Shown: piece by piece, positions 55,301 through 63,243 of the stretch
How positions within the stretch are numbered: position 1 is the stretch's first letter
Layout: each line of letters begins with the position of its first letter
DNA from: Paenibacillus terrae
GTDB taxonomy: Bacteria; Bacillota; Bacilli; Paenibacillales; Paenibacillaceae
DNA: 64,000 nt
NCBI RefSeq assembly: GCF_005217525.1
Contig: NZ_PNXQ01000014.1
Location: forward strand, 439,904-503,903
Reading direction: 5' to 3'
Notes under the pieces: model-generated
What the model was told of the DNA's origin: nothing
The model's database searches: none
Seen by the model: only the letters and a program-made list of their open reading frames with translations
Made by a program: the position numbers and the translations under genes

Positions 55301-56363
55301 TGCCGTTTCTTTTGAAATGTCTGACCCAAGTGATTATTATTATGCGGTAGGACGACCAGCCAAAACACCGGGGCCTTTAATTCCGGGCCGGGCTTTGGTT
55401 AAAGGGCATATCCCGCCGCTGGAGCTCCAGACGGCGTTACCTTCACCCGGAGAAGATGAAACGGAACGTTCAGCACAGTTGCGTCGTAATATTGCGGGCA
55501 TCGTACAGGAAGGAAAGGGAACAAATGCGCCAGCCATTCTTCCGTTGCCCGAGCGAATCCCGTTGGCGGAACTGCTTCAGCAGTGGGACCGGACGAGTGC
55601 GCCTTCGGGCGCGCTTCCTTACGAGGTGCCTGTAGGGCTACAGAGCGACGATCTGGAGCCTTTCTTACTGAATCTCAAGGAAGGTCCCAATTTTATCGTG
55701 GGCAGTCCTATGGAGGGAGGGAAAACCTCTTTCCTCATGAGCTGGATCATATCGCTGGCTTATTACACATCACCGAGTCAATTGGAAGTCTATACGGTCG
55801 ATACCCGCTATGGAGGCGGGGGACTATCTCGATTACGGCATCTTCCTCATGTCAAGGCTGCTGCTGAAAGCGAGGAAGAGATTGGACCTTTGGTACAGCA
55901 AATGTATGATATCGTTCAACAGCGGAGCAAGGACGGAAATGATTCCGAATTGCTGTTGGTCATTGATGATGCGGATATGCTAAGCAAGCAATTGAACGAT
56001 TTTACGATAAAGGATCAGCTTTCTGCCATTGTGCGGTTGGGACGTGATCGCAATGTGCATGTCGTGCTTTCGGGCGTGCCATCTGATTTTCCAACCTTTG
56101 GTGTGGACTGGTTTAATGATGTTAAAGCAAGTCAAAGTGGTATGCTTTTTGGAACACTGGATTCGAATGATTTATCGTTCTTTCGTATTCCCTATTCAGA
56201 AGCAAACGCCGCCGCTGGTGGCCTAAAAGTCCTGCCCCCTGGGCAGGGATACTACGTACGACGCAAATTTACCAGGTTAAAAGCGGCAATTCCCTTCTCA
56301 GAGCAAGTGAGCTGTGAGGATTGGATAACGAAAATTTGTGACCGTTGGCATGTTGTAGTTTGA
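52368..56363 (+). CDS. essC: Type VII secretion motor ATPase EssC
   Basis: Membrane ATPase that powers export of WXG100 proteins. 1331 residues: two transmembrane helices (about 32-55 and 66-89), a cytosolic domain, then three FtsK/SpoIIIE-like ATPase modules with P-loops at 486-493 (GTTGSGKS), 825-832 (GMPGMGKT) and 1112-1121 (GSPMEGGKTS, first Gly of the P-loop consensus replaced by Ser). Walker B-like IIIDEFAQL is in the first. The N-terminal FHA domains found in staphylococcal EssC are absent: only about 30 residues precede the first helix. TTG start 52368 after AAGGGGG. Confidence 0.92.
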   Translation: MNVLYQRSPRLRPALREEKLEILRPPAEPSKPSFSIISILIPLMMTLVTIGFYVYMSKTGRMGNSNYLMFQMVTVVMMLTSYTIPFFVYLNNKKEYKRKLEERDRMYREQLQKHREELELKREEQIRTLYEIHGDPQICAQIVKNRNSSLWERSPEDEDFLQVRIGTGQVPFHIKLQIPRPDGYDRDPLLGAADELGEEFRLVDAASIALPLFQSKVVGLVGEREHTLAALRVILAQVAVRHSPDEVKIASFYDKREENEWNWMRWLPHVWDDDRTGRMMSDRSSSAHQLADFLFARLNRRKNNRNERNGKGMEIPCYVVVLSDSQLIEEEPLLPLLLEDGRAIDACTIVLASRKEALPMQCQLIVEASKEQGVYARKSESPEVEQQSFKPDRLSREEADALARYMAPVRLKRSSASDIPSVLPLFDMMSVAGVEELDVTERWRRNRHPDTLPVPMGVRAGGKKIMINLHDKIERHGHGPHGLIAGTTGSGKSEVIQSIVASLAAEFHPHDLAFMLIDYKGGGMSNTFVNLPHVVGTITNLDNNLIERAKISLKAELVRRQKILNDAGNLQHIDEYYRLLRQRHAQPLPHLVIIIDEFAQLKRDQPEFMDELISIAAIGRTLGVHLILATQKPAGVVDDKIWSNSRFRICLRVQSEGDSRDMLKIPNAAWITKPGRGYFQVGSDEVFEEMQFAWSGAPYVGNSDISSSLPVHEVRLNGKREALLTGGERASSGLKGEEAPKQLQIFIDYIAEEAAKAGIERLQGPWLPPLPELLDLTDLPLCVETGSPTSPQELKAVMGLVDDLPNQRQEPIYASMDHGHWAVYGMPGMGKTTFLQTMLMSMAQRFHANRWNGYIIDMGRTMRDFGELPQIGAVMMAEEDDRIKRLFHYLFKLVAVRKEMISEAGVKTISSFRRSAVEDVPQIIVVIDGYLNFRNAYTDENELLEFLLREGGSLGITFIITANRITDVFEKFRSNIPNAVSFEMSDPSDYYYAVGRPAKTPGPLIPGRALVKGHIPPLELQTALPSPGEDETERSAQLRRNIAGIVQEGKGTNAPAILPLPERIPLAELLQQWDRTSAPSGALPYEVPVGLQSDDLEPFLLNLKEGPNFIVGSPMEGGKTSFLMSWIISLAYYTSPSQLEVYTVDTRYGGGGLSRLRHLPHVKAAAESEEEIGPLVQQMYDIVQQRSKDGNDSELLLVIDDADMLSKQLNDFTIKDQLSAIVRLGRDRNVHVVLSGVPSDFPTFGVDWFNDVKASQSGMLFGTLDSNDLSFFRIPYSEANAAAGGLKVLPPGQGYYVRRKFTRLKAAIPFSEQVSCEDWITKICDRWHVVV

Positions 56364-56379
56364 AGGGAGGTGGCTCATA

Positions 56380-57222
56380 ATGTTAACGTTTCAAGCTTCC
56401 AAGCAGAAGTTAATAACCCTCAAGTCGAAGGAGCTTTTTTTCCTGGCAGGCATATTGGGTTCTGACAGACTGCTTGGGGTGGAAGATCCGTTTAAGGGCT
56501 ATCTGGCAGACGAGTTGGCAGAAGAGTGGGAGCGGGTAAAAGCCTCTCTTCTGGAAAAAGGTTATCTAAAGCGGGTAGATGAGGGCACTGAGTTGGCCAT
56601 GCCCCCTACCGTTTTTTCAAGGGTTGCTATCGCGGGATTATCTAACCGGGCTTGCCACATACGTTATGAACGGGGCGGCAAGCAGTTCGAAGGTTACCTC
56701 CATTGCACGAACGAGCGTGTCGTGGAGCTAGTGAAATCCGTTGATGAACCTGATGAGTACCGCCTGTATGATCTGGGTAATGTGGAGAAGGCTTGCGAGA
56801 CATTGATCGATAAAATGGGCTGGGTAGATCGGCTTGTGCCTGAATCACCTGCGCTGATGTTCTCCAAGCAGGCATTTAATGAAATTTACAAGCAATCTGC
56901 AGGAGAGAGTGTCTCTCAGATTAACAGCAAACTGACTGAGGCAAGCGGTGATGTAGAAGGTTCTACGAGACTTGCCCAATCATTGAGTTCCCGTATAGCC
57001 GAAGGGGAATTGCAATTGCTGGTCTGGAACGGCAGGGAGTGGGAATCACAGCGGGTTGCCTTTGTCCTGTGTCCAATGACGAACTGGATATTTCGTATGA
57101 GCTCTAATGGCAACGGAGATTGGCTTATTGCAGCCATGGCATCAAGAGATCAGTTTGTGGATTTATTATTGAATTGGTTGAGACAGTCGGCAGTGAAAGA
57201 AGAAGCGACAGAAGAAGGGTGA
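56380..57222 (+). CDS. Type VII-associated protein with EspG-like layout
   Basis: 280 residues, soluble. N-terminal TLKSKELFFLAGILGSDRLLGV, then WERVKASLLEKGYLKR, AMPPTVFSRVAIAGLSNRACHIRYERGG and a second alpha/beta half resemble in order and length the EspG chaperones of mycobacterial ESX systems, which bind secreted PE/PPE substrates. The likeness is my reading of the pattern, not a demonstrated homology. GGGAGG precedes ATG 56380, 16 bases after essC; its stop overlaps the next gene (TGATG). A chaperone for the adjacent WXG-like protein is a natural guess. Confidence 0.55.
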   Translation: MLTFQASKQKLITLKSKELFFLAGILGSDRLLGVEDPFKGYLADELAEEWERVKASLLEKGYLKRVDEGTELAMPPTVFSRVAIAGLSNRACHIRYERGGKQFEGYLHCTNERVVELVKSVDEPDEYRLYDLGNVEKACETLIDKMGWVDRLVPESPALMFSKQAFNEIYKQSAGESVSQINSKLTEASGDVEGSTRLAQSLSSRIAEGELQLLVWNGREWESQRVAFVLCPMTNWIFRMSSNGNGDWLIAAMASRDQFVDLLLNWLRQSAVKEEATEEG

Positions 57223-57767
57223 TGGATATGCGCATTCGAGTTGAGCCGGATGTGCTTCGGGGGCTTAGCGGGCAGCTACAGCATGCGGCGGAGCAAATTC
57301 AACAGTTAACAGCAGGGTTGGAGCAGGCGTTACAATCGTTTGATTGGGATGTATCTGCGCGTGAGTCGGTCTTGAATCATTGGATGCAGGCCAAACGGAT
57401 GTCGGAGCAGATTCATGCTTACCTCCATACATCAGGGACACAACTGAATCGAAAGGCAGAAGAGTTTCAGTCTGTTGACCACAACTATCATACGATTCTG
57501 TCATTTGCCAGCCAACCATTAGGACGACCAGTCACGATGCTGGATTGGTCGAATCAGCAGTCACCGTCTATTTTGCCTGGTCAACCCTCGGAAGGAAGCA
57601 GCGGTCCGATTTCGGACCCGCAGTCTGTCGTGAATGCTATTGCTGGTGTACAGTCGTCGGATGCAGGTATGCTGAATCAGGATATTTTAAAGCAGGCGTC
57701 TTCCAGCAATCCACAGGAATGGTATTTTGCTGATCCCGCTATAGTTAAGGATCAGCCTGTCGCTTAG
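57222..57767 (+). CDS. WXG-like helical protein with C-terminal tail
   Basis: 181 residues. The first 95 form two amphipathic helices (VLRGLSGQLQHAAEQIQQLTAGLEQAL and ESVLNHWMQAKRMSEQIHAYL) joined by a turn FDWDVSAR where WXG100 proteins have W-x-G; the exact WXG is missing. A Ser/Pro/Gln-rich tail of about 85 residues follows. It may be a secreted substrate or EsxA partner. The start at ATG 57222 overlaps the previous stop; ATG 57228 is possible. Last gene before the terminator at 57798. Confidence 0.65.
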   Translation: MDMRIRVEPDVLRGLSGQLQHAAEQIQQLTAGLEQALQSFDWDVSARESVLNHWMQAKRMSEQIHAYLHTSGTQLNRKAEEFQSVDHNYHTILSFASQPLGRPVTMLDWSNQQSPSILPGQPSEGSSGPISDPQSVVNAIAGVQSSDAGMLNQDILKQASSSNPQEWYFADPAIVKDQPVA

Positions 57768-57797
57768 TAGATTCCCGGGACTCTCATGCCAGCCATG

Positions 57798-57836
57798 AGG
57801 ATTCTATAAATTCAGTTTATAGAATCCTGATTTTTT
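57798..57836 (+). terminator. Strong terminator of the essC operon
   Basis: AGGATTCTATAAA (57798-57810) pairs fully with TTTATAGAATCCT (57816-57828), then TTTTTT. Confidence 0.92.
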
Positions 57837-57930
57837 GGGACTTATTAGGTACTGATTCTATTGATATTATACTGTTAGATGCTGTTTTATAGTCAAAAAG
57901 TGTGGTTATTACAATTAGGACCTTCGCCTT

Positions 57931-57960
57931 TTGTAGGAAATTAAATAAACATAGTACAAT
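57931..57960 (+). promoter_or_regulatory. Promoter of esxA
   Basis: TTGTAG (57931-57936), 18 bases, TACAAT (57955-57960). Confidence 0.55.
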
Positions 57961-58010
57961 TTGAACCAGTTAAACAATACATTTTATTCTCATCAAGGAG
58001 GACTCATAAT

Positions 58011-58286
58011 ATGGCGGGACGCATTTTAATTACCCCGGAGCAGGTTGATCAGGTGGCTAACCAATTTAAACAAAGCGGCGAACAAAGCCAGCAGATCGTT
58101 TCCAGCTTGACACAATCCATCTCAGGTATGGAAGGTCAATGGGAAGGTATGACTAAACAACGCTTTTTTCAAGAGTTTCAGGAAGCCAGCAAGCAAATGC
58201 AAGCTTTCGTAACGACTTTGAACAGCATCAGCCAGGAACTGACGGCTATTGCTAACAAATTCCGTACCGTTGACCAAACGAAGTAA
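58011..58286 (+). CDS. esxA: WXG100 family secreted protein EsxA/YukE
   Basis: 91-residue helical hairpin substrate of type VII secretion with the W-E-G turn in SGMEGQWEGMTKQRFFQEF between two long helices; forms dimers and is exported by EssC. AAGGAGG precedes ATG 58011. It is flanked by a terminator and promoter upstream and a terminator downstream (58387), so it forms its own transcript, as expected for a highly made substrate. Confidence 0.95.
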   Translation: MAGRILITPEQVDQVANQFKQSGEQSQQIVSSLTQSISGMEGQWEGMTKQRFFQEFQEASKQMQAFVTTLNSISQELTAIANKFRTVDQTK

Positions 58287-58386
58287 GATGCGTGATAAGC
58301 ATCACCCTATAATATACCACTCTATGAGGAAACAATATGGATGAACCTCTTTATGGTTTGTACATTTGGTATAGTGGTTATCAGGA

Positions 58387-58420
58387 AAAACCGGGCGATC
58401 TTCGGACACCCGGTTTTCTT
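58387..58420 (+). terminator. Terminator after esxA
   Basis: AAAACCGGG (58387-58395) pairs with CCCGGTTTT (58409-58417). A TATAAT at 58438-58443, without a good -35, may start the kinase transcript. Confidence 0.75.
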
Positions 58421-58491
58421 GCCATCCACAGATTGTATATAATAGAGTGAGGAAACTAGCATACTGAACGATGTAAGGAGAGGGATGTTCC

Positions 58492-60516
58492 ATGTCTTTT
58501 CAACCGAATCCGGGAGACGAATTGATCATAAACGGCACAGCCTATGTGATTGGGCGACATCCTGTTGCACCCGGTTTGGCTTATGCTCAAGCAGGGCGGC
58601 AGGGGATCGTATACCAGCTCAATGCCAAAAGCGGAGCGCCGCATGAGGCTAAAGCCCTTAAAGTGTTTTTTCCAAAGTTCCGTATCCCGGCTATGGTTTA
58701 TCAATCTGAGCATATGGAAGCCTACGGGGATATTTCCGGTTTGCAGGTATGCAAGCGTGATGTGCTCACTCCAGAAAGAAACGGAAGTCTGATCGCCGAG
58801 CAGCCTGATTTGTTATACGCAGTGCTGATGCCATGGATTCATGGGACGACATGGTTCGATTGTCTCACAGCTCAGCAGCAGCTTGAGGCTTCCGATAGTC
58901 TGGCTTTGGCCCGGGCGCTGGCAGGGATCGGTTCAGCTATGGAGCAAAAAGGACTAGCGCACTGTGATTTATCTGCGCCGAATGTCATGCTTCCGTTTTT
59001 TTCTGAAGTGGAACTGCCTGAAGGCACATCAGCTGTAGAATTGGTCGATGTGGAACAAATGTACAGTACCAAAATGGATCGTCCGGATGCTCTATTGGCG
59101 GGTTCGCCGGGGTATGCTGCGCACCGAACCGTTCACAGCGGATTATGGAGCGCGTATGCGGATCGTTTTGCAGGGGCCATTATTATTGGCGAAATGCTGG
59201 GATGGTCAGACCGTGTGGTGGTCGATAAAGCGTGGGGCGAAAGTTATTTTGACCAGCATGAAATGCAGACGCCTTGCGAACGTTATTATATTTTACGCAA
59301 GTCGCTGGAAGCCCGTTGGGGAAGCAAAGTGGTGGAGCTGTTTAGCCGTGCCTGGGACAGTCAGGATCTGAGTAGTTGCCCTACCTTTGGTGAATGGCTG
59401 GTTGTACTCAATGCACTTACCGAGCAAGAGATTCCTGTTGAAGTAGAGACGGTGGAACCCGAGGCGACAGAGGCAGCAGCATTAGCTACTGGCGAGTCCG
59501 GGGAAGCCGCATCCTCCTTGGTTGCACCGCTCCAAGCGGAACAAGCTGCGATACTGAACCAGGCGGTCGAGGAGCAAGGAGAGCGCGGGGTGACGGACAA
59601 GCTGTTCCGGCAGGCGCGTGAACTGGAGAAGCAAAACAAGCCTGCTGCGGCCCTAGAGGTATATCGGTCGTTGTATCATTTTGTAGAAGACGGCAGCCCT
59701 CTGCATGTGGAGGTATCGGCTGCCATTATGGGGCTGGAGGAACAGTTGAACCCCAAGCCGCCTGAGCAGCCTGAAAAATCAGCAGCCTGGTACCGCTCCA
59801 AAACGTTCATTGTGACAACGGCGGCGGCTGTCGTTCTGCTGGCTGTTGGCATTCCAGCCGTGAATATTCTGGCGGATCAGTCCAATCAGCGGCAAATCGA
59901 GGCAACCAAACAGGAAGAAGCCGCAAAGGCGGCGAAAGCGAAGCTGACTGCCGAGCAGGAGGCCTCTCAAAAGGCACTGACGGAGAAGCAGCGGCAGGAA
60001 GCTGAGCAGCAGGCCAAACAACAGGCTCTTGTTGCCCAAAAGCAGCAGGAAGAGCAGAAAAAACAACAGGCTCTTGTAGCTCAGCAAGTCAAATATGAAG
60101 CCTACCTTGCTCAAAAGGAGCAAAACAAGCAGGCGGCCGCCAAGCTGGCAAAGCAGAAAGCGTATGATCAGCAGGCGAAATACGAAAAATATTTAGCCTG
60201 GAAAAAGAACGAGGCTGCCCGCGCAGCGCAGGAAGAGGCAGCACGTAAGGCGGCGGCAGAGGCGAAGCAAAAGCAAAAAGCATCAATTCATGCAAGTAAC
60301 AAACAGAATGTTCTCCAGCTTATTTCCCTGTATAACAAGGCTTATGCTTCTCAGGAGGGTGGAAGCACGGCGAAGGCGAAGGGGTTTGCCAATCGCTTTA
60401 GAGCGTTGTACGAAAGTAATTCTTCCTATTATCGTTCGGTAGGCGAAGTCGGGTACCGGGCTTCCTCTATCTATAACTTTTTAAGCGATACGAATTTTAG
60501 ACTGCCTAAAATTTAA
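58492..60516 (+). CDS. Membrane-anchored protein kinase-like protein of the type VII cluster
   Basis: 674 residues. N-terminal kinase-like domain (about 1-305): candidate ATP lysine K54 or K57 (HEAKALKV), catalytic loop HCDLSAPN (157-164) with Asp and Asn kept, and DVE in place of DFG (LVDVEQMY). The glycine loop is weak. Then an acidic linker, a helical repeat-like part (DKLFRQARELEKQNKPAAALEVYRSLYHF), one transmembrane helix (about 437-460), an Ala/Lys/Gln/Glu coiled coil (460-605) and a small C-terminal domain outside the cell. Kinase fold-TM-outer domain is the layout of EssB/YukC, whose domain is a pseudokinase; here key catalytic residues remain. Confidence 0.8.
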   Translation: MSFQPNPGDELIINGTAYVIGRHPVAPGLAYAQAGRQGIVYQLNAKSGAPHEAKALKVFFPKFRIPAMVYQSEHMEAYGDISGLQVCKRDVLTPERNGSLIAEQPDLLYAVLMPWIHGTTWFDCLTAQQQLEASDSLALARALAGIGSAMEQKGLAHCDLSAPNVMLPFFSEVELPEGTSAVELVDVEQMYSTKMDRPDALLAGSPGYAAHRTVHSGLWSAYADRFAGAIIIGEMLGWSDRVVVDKAWGESYFDQHEMQTPCERYYILRKSLEARWGSKVVELFSRAWDSQDLSSCPTFGEWLVVLNALTEQEIPVEVETVEPEATEAAALATGESGEAASSLVAPLQAEQAAILNQAVEEQGERGVTDKLFRQARELEKQNKPAAALEVYRSLYHFVEDGSPLHVEVSAAIMGLEEQLNPKPPEQPEKSAAWYRSKTFIVTTAAAVVLLAVGIPAVNILADQSNQRQIEATKQEEAAKAAKAKLTAEQEASQKALTEKQRQEAEQQAKQQALVAQKQQEEQKKQQALVAQQVKYEAYLAQKEQNKQAAAKLAKQKAYDQQAKYEKYLAWKKNEAARAAQEEAARKAAAEAKQKQKASIHASNKQNVLQLISLYNKAYASQEGGSTAKAKGFANRFRALYESNSSYYRSVGEVGYRASSIYNFLSDTNFRLPKI

Positions 60517-60574
60517 TTTTTTTCATATTTTAATATCTTGGCACAAGATGATAAAAGGTAACTGAGGGGAGCGT

Positions 60575-61336
60575 GTGCAAACGATGAATTATACCATACA
60601 GGCTTCTCAGCGTACCCCCGCCCTGATCATTTACCTGATTGACATTAGCGCGTCAATGAACATGCTTATGGACGGGCGGCGGCGAATTGATGTTGTCTAT
60701 GAAGCCATATCACTGGCGATCCGGCAGATGGTTTTCCGTTCAACTAAAGGGAATCGGCTGACTGCACGCTACCGGATTGCGATTTTGGCCTATAGTGACG
60801 ACGTATATGATCTGCTCAACGGTGTGAAGGGAATTGATGAAATCGCAGCGATTGGTTCGTTGCCCGACTTGACACCCAAACGATTTTCAGATTCGGCAAA
60901 AGCTTTTTTGCAAGCCGAACGTATTTTACAGGCGGAGCTGCCGGAGATGCAGGATTGCCCTGCGCCTTTGGTTTGTCATATGACAGATGGTGTTTCCACA
61001 GGTGATGATCCGGAACCGATTGCGAAGCGTATTATGAGCATGAGCGTACCGGACGGTAATGTACTGGTGGAAAACATATTTTTATCGGACAGATTACTGG
61101 AAACGCCTATTCAGGATCCCCGTCGCTGGAAAGGTCTTACGCATAATACGCCGTTACAGGATGAACATGCTGTGAAATTGCGTAATATGTCTTCTGTACT
61201 TCCTGAAAGCTATCGGGAAATGCTGTTTGAGGCAGATTATCAGCTAGGTGAGGGAGCAGTTATGATGCTGCCTGGAACCTGTCCAGAACTGGTGTCCATC
61301 GGTTTCCAAATGTCGGCAGCAACGCCTGTACGGTAA
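60575..61336 (+). CDS. vWA domain protein (TerY-like)
   Basis: 253 residues, a single von Willebrand A domain with the metal site DISAS (23-27), VCHMTDGVSTGDDPEP for the later metal residue, and no signal peptide, so cytosolic. Such proteins with a kinase and a PP2C phosphatase form the TerY-P triad described in tellurite/stress systems. GTG 60575 is close to GAGGGGAG; ATG 60584 is an alternative. Twelve bases before the phosphatase gene. Confidence 0.83.
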   Translation: MQTMNYTIQASQRTPALIIYLIDISASMNMLMDGRRRIDVVYEAISLAIRQMVFRSTKGNRLTARYRIAILAYSDDVYDLLNGVKGIDEIAAIGSLPDLTPKRFSDSAKAFLQAERILQAELPEMQDCPAPLVCHMTDGVSTGDDPEPIAKRIMSMSVPDGNVLVENIFLSDRLLETPIQDPRRWKGLTHNTPLQDEHAVKLRNMSSVLPESYREMLFEADYQLGEGAVMMLPGTCPELVSIGFQMSAATPVR

Positions 61337-61348
61337 GGAGGTAAACGC

Positions 61349-62185
61349 ATGAATCCACTGCTGTCTCTGCTCCCCACGAGCAAAAGGAAGGGAATAAATG
61401 CACGGCTGGCGCAGCATTTTGCCTACATAAGCTCTCAGACGGGCGATCAGCCACTATCGACTCATCATAGCCGCTTTATGTGCCGTTATGGTTACGGAAG
61501 ATCTGCCGAATCTGCCAGTATGGGTGAAAGCGGACAGGATTTCGCCGCAGTGCGTATTCATAAATCCGTCTGTTGTTTTGTTCTGTGTGATGGTGTCGGG
61601 CTTAGTTACCAGGGAGATTTTGCAGCCCGTTATTTGGGTTCCTCTTTGCTGGATTGGATGGAACAGGGGCAGGATCTGTCTGCCGATAAGCTGGGGTTGT
61701 ATCTCGAACGTTTGGCAGGCACGGCTGCGGAGGAACTGGATCGGCAGCCTCTGCATCATGAATCGGGGTTGATGCGTTCGGTGCTAGAGGATAAACGTCG
61801 TCAGGGAAGCCAGTCGATGTATATTTGCGGTAAAATCGAGCTACCGAAGCGTGGTACCCGCGGGCGTCTCAGACTTGCCTGGCAAGGAGATTCACGATTG
61901 CGGCTATGGAACGGTTCGGAGGAGATCAGCCAATTATTTGATCATACCTTCTCTACAGCGGAACGCTGGTCCACAAGTCGTGGGCCGATTGGAGGTAAAC
62001 CTCATTGGTACGAAAGAAGCATACCCGCAGATATGTCGATGAGATTACAGGTATACAGTGACGGGTTATCCGATTTGGATCCTATTCGTGAGCCTGTCCC
62101 TGATGAGCAGATACAGGTTTTGCTGGACGCCCCCCATACCGGAGGGCTTGATGATGATGCTGCATTTATTGAATTGCAGTGGTAA
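61349..62185 (+). CDS. PP2C-type protein phosphatase
   Basis: 278 residues. Metal-binding aspartates of the PP2C family are readable: GQDFAAV, FVLCDGVGLSYQGD, WQGDSRLRLW, YSDGLSDL and GGLDDDAAFIEL. Cytosolic. Expected to reverse the action of the kinase two genes upstream. AAGGAGG precedes ATG 61349. The terminator at 62196 closes the unit. Confidence 0.88.
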   Translation: MNPLLSLLPTSKRKGINARLAQHFAYISSQTGDQPLSTHHSRFMCRYGYGRSAESASMGESGQDFAAVRIHKSVCCFVLCDGVGLSYQGDFAARYLGSSLLDWMEQGQDLSADKLGLYLERLAGTAAEELDRQPLHHESGLMRSVLEDKRRQGSQSMYICGKIELPKRGTRGRLRLAWQGDSRLRLWNGSEEISQLFDHTFSTAERWSTSRGPIGGKPHWYERSIPADMSMRLQVYSDGLSDLDPIREPVPDEQIQVLLDAPHTGGLDDDAAFIELQW

Positions 62186-62195
62186 GCGGAACAGG

Positions 62196-62244
62196 AAAAG
62201 GACGTAAGCATCCATACTGATGGCTGTATAACGTCCTTTTTTTT
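62196..62244 (+). terminator. Terminator after the phosphatase gene
   Basis: AAAAGGACGT (62196-62205) pairs with ACGTCCTTTT (62231-62240) with an inner CCAT/ATGG hairpin and a T8 run. Confidence 0.85.
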
Positions 62245-62433
62245 GCTGAATACATAGAAAGAAACTAACGGTCAACAAGAAAGCGGAAGAAAAGAGGCGA
62301 TAATGGTGTGTGATGTGTCCTTTTCACGAATATCGTAACGGAATAGCAAAAAATGCGTAAAAATGGTGATTATAAAGTAACCCTTTTTGGGTAATCTTGT
62401 GATAATACAGGATACTGAAAGGGAGCGATACAT

Positions 62434-63243
62434 ATGAGCTACACATTGGCAGGAGGCGCGCGCTTTGAAGGCAAAACCGCTTTGATCACGGGAGCCGGAT
62501 CTGGTATTGGCAAGGCAACAGCTATTCAAATGGCCAGAGAGGGAGCGAATGTCGCTCTTTTTGATGTCAGCAATGAACGGATCGTAGAGACGGAGAGAGA
62601 GATTAATGCTATGCGTGAAGGTGCCGCTCGGGCCTTTGACGTGGATATTGCCGATCCGGTGCGTGTGGAAAAAGCGGTTTTGGAAGCGGTTGAGCTGTTT
62701 GGCGGACTACATATCATTTTTGCCAATGCGGGGATTAATGGGGTTGTTGGACCGATTGAGGATTTGAGCATCGAGGATTGGCGGCAGACGCTGTCTACGA
62801 ATCTGGATGGTACTTTCCTGACGGTGAAGTATACCGTACCGCATTTGAAAAAAAACGGTGGCGGCAGCATTATCATTACCAGCTCTATTAATGGAAATCA
62901 GCGCTTTACCAGCTTTGGAATGTCAGCCTACAGTACGTCCAAGGCAGGTCAAACCGGATTTGCTAAAATGGCTGCGCTAGAGCTGGCCAAGTTCCGTATC
63001 CGTGTCAATGTCATCTATCCCGGAGCGATTTCGACGAATATTGACGAAACTACGGAGAAATCCGAAAGGTTAAAGCAGATTACCATCCCCGTTCAATTTC
63101 CCGAAGGAGGGCAGCCATTGGCTGATGGGCCTGGTCAACCCGAGCAGGTAGCTGATTTGGTAACATTCCTGGCCTCCGATCATTCGCGTCATATCACTGG
63201 TGCGCAAATTGTGATTGACGGGGCGGAATCCTTATTGTTTTAG
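62434..63243 (+). CDS. SDR-family oxidoreductase
   Basis: 269 residues, classical short-chain dehydrogenase: TGAGSGIG cofactor loop, FDVDIADP, FANAGING, ITSSINGNQ with the catalytic Ser, YSTSK catalytic Tyr and Lys, and PGAISTNID. FDV after the second strand suggests NAD preference. Substrate unknown. GGGAGC precedes ATG 62434. No clear link to the neighbours. Confidence 0.9.
   Translation: MSYTLAGGARFEGKTALITGAGSGIGKATAIQMAREGANVALFDVSNERIVETEREINAMREGAARAFDVDIADPVRVEKAVLEAVELFGGLHIIFANAGINGVVGPIEDLSIEDWRQTLSTNLDGTFLTVKYTVPHLKKNGGGSIIITSSINGNQRFTSFGMSAYSTSKAGQTGFAKMAALELAKFRIRVNVIYPGAISTNIDETTEKSERLKQITIPVQFPEGGQPLADGPGQPEQVADLVTFLASDHSRHITGAQIVIDGAESLLF

Noticed and set aside
52368..56363. 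essC as a second cell-division FtsK
   Set aside because: Three ATPase modules, no gamma domain and the WXG100 context identify a type VII motor.
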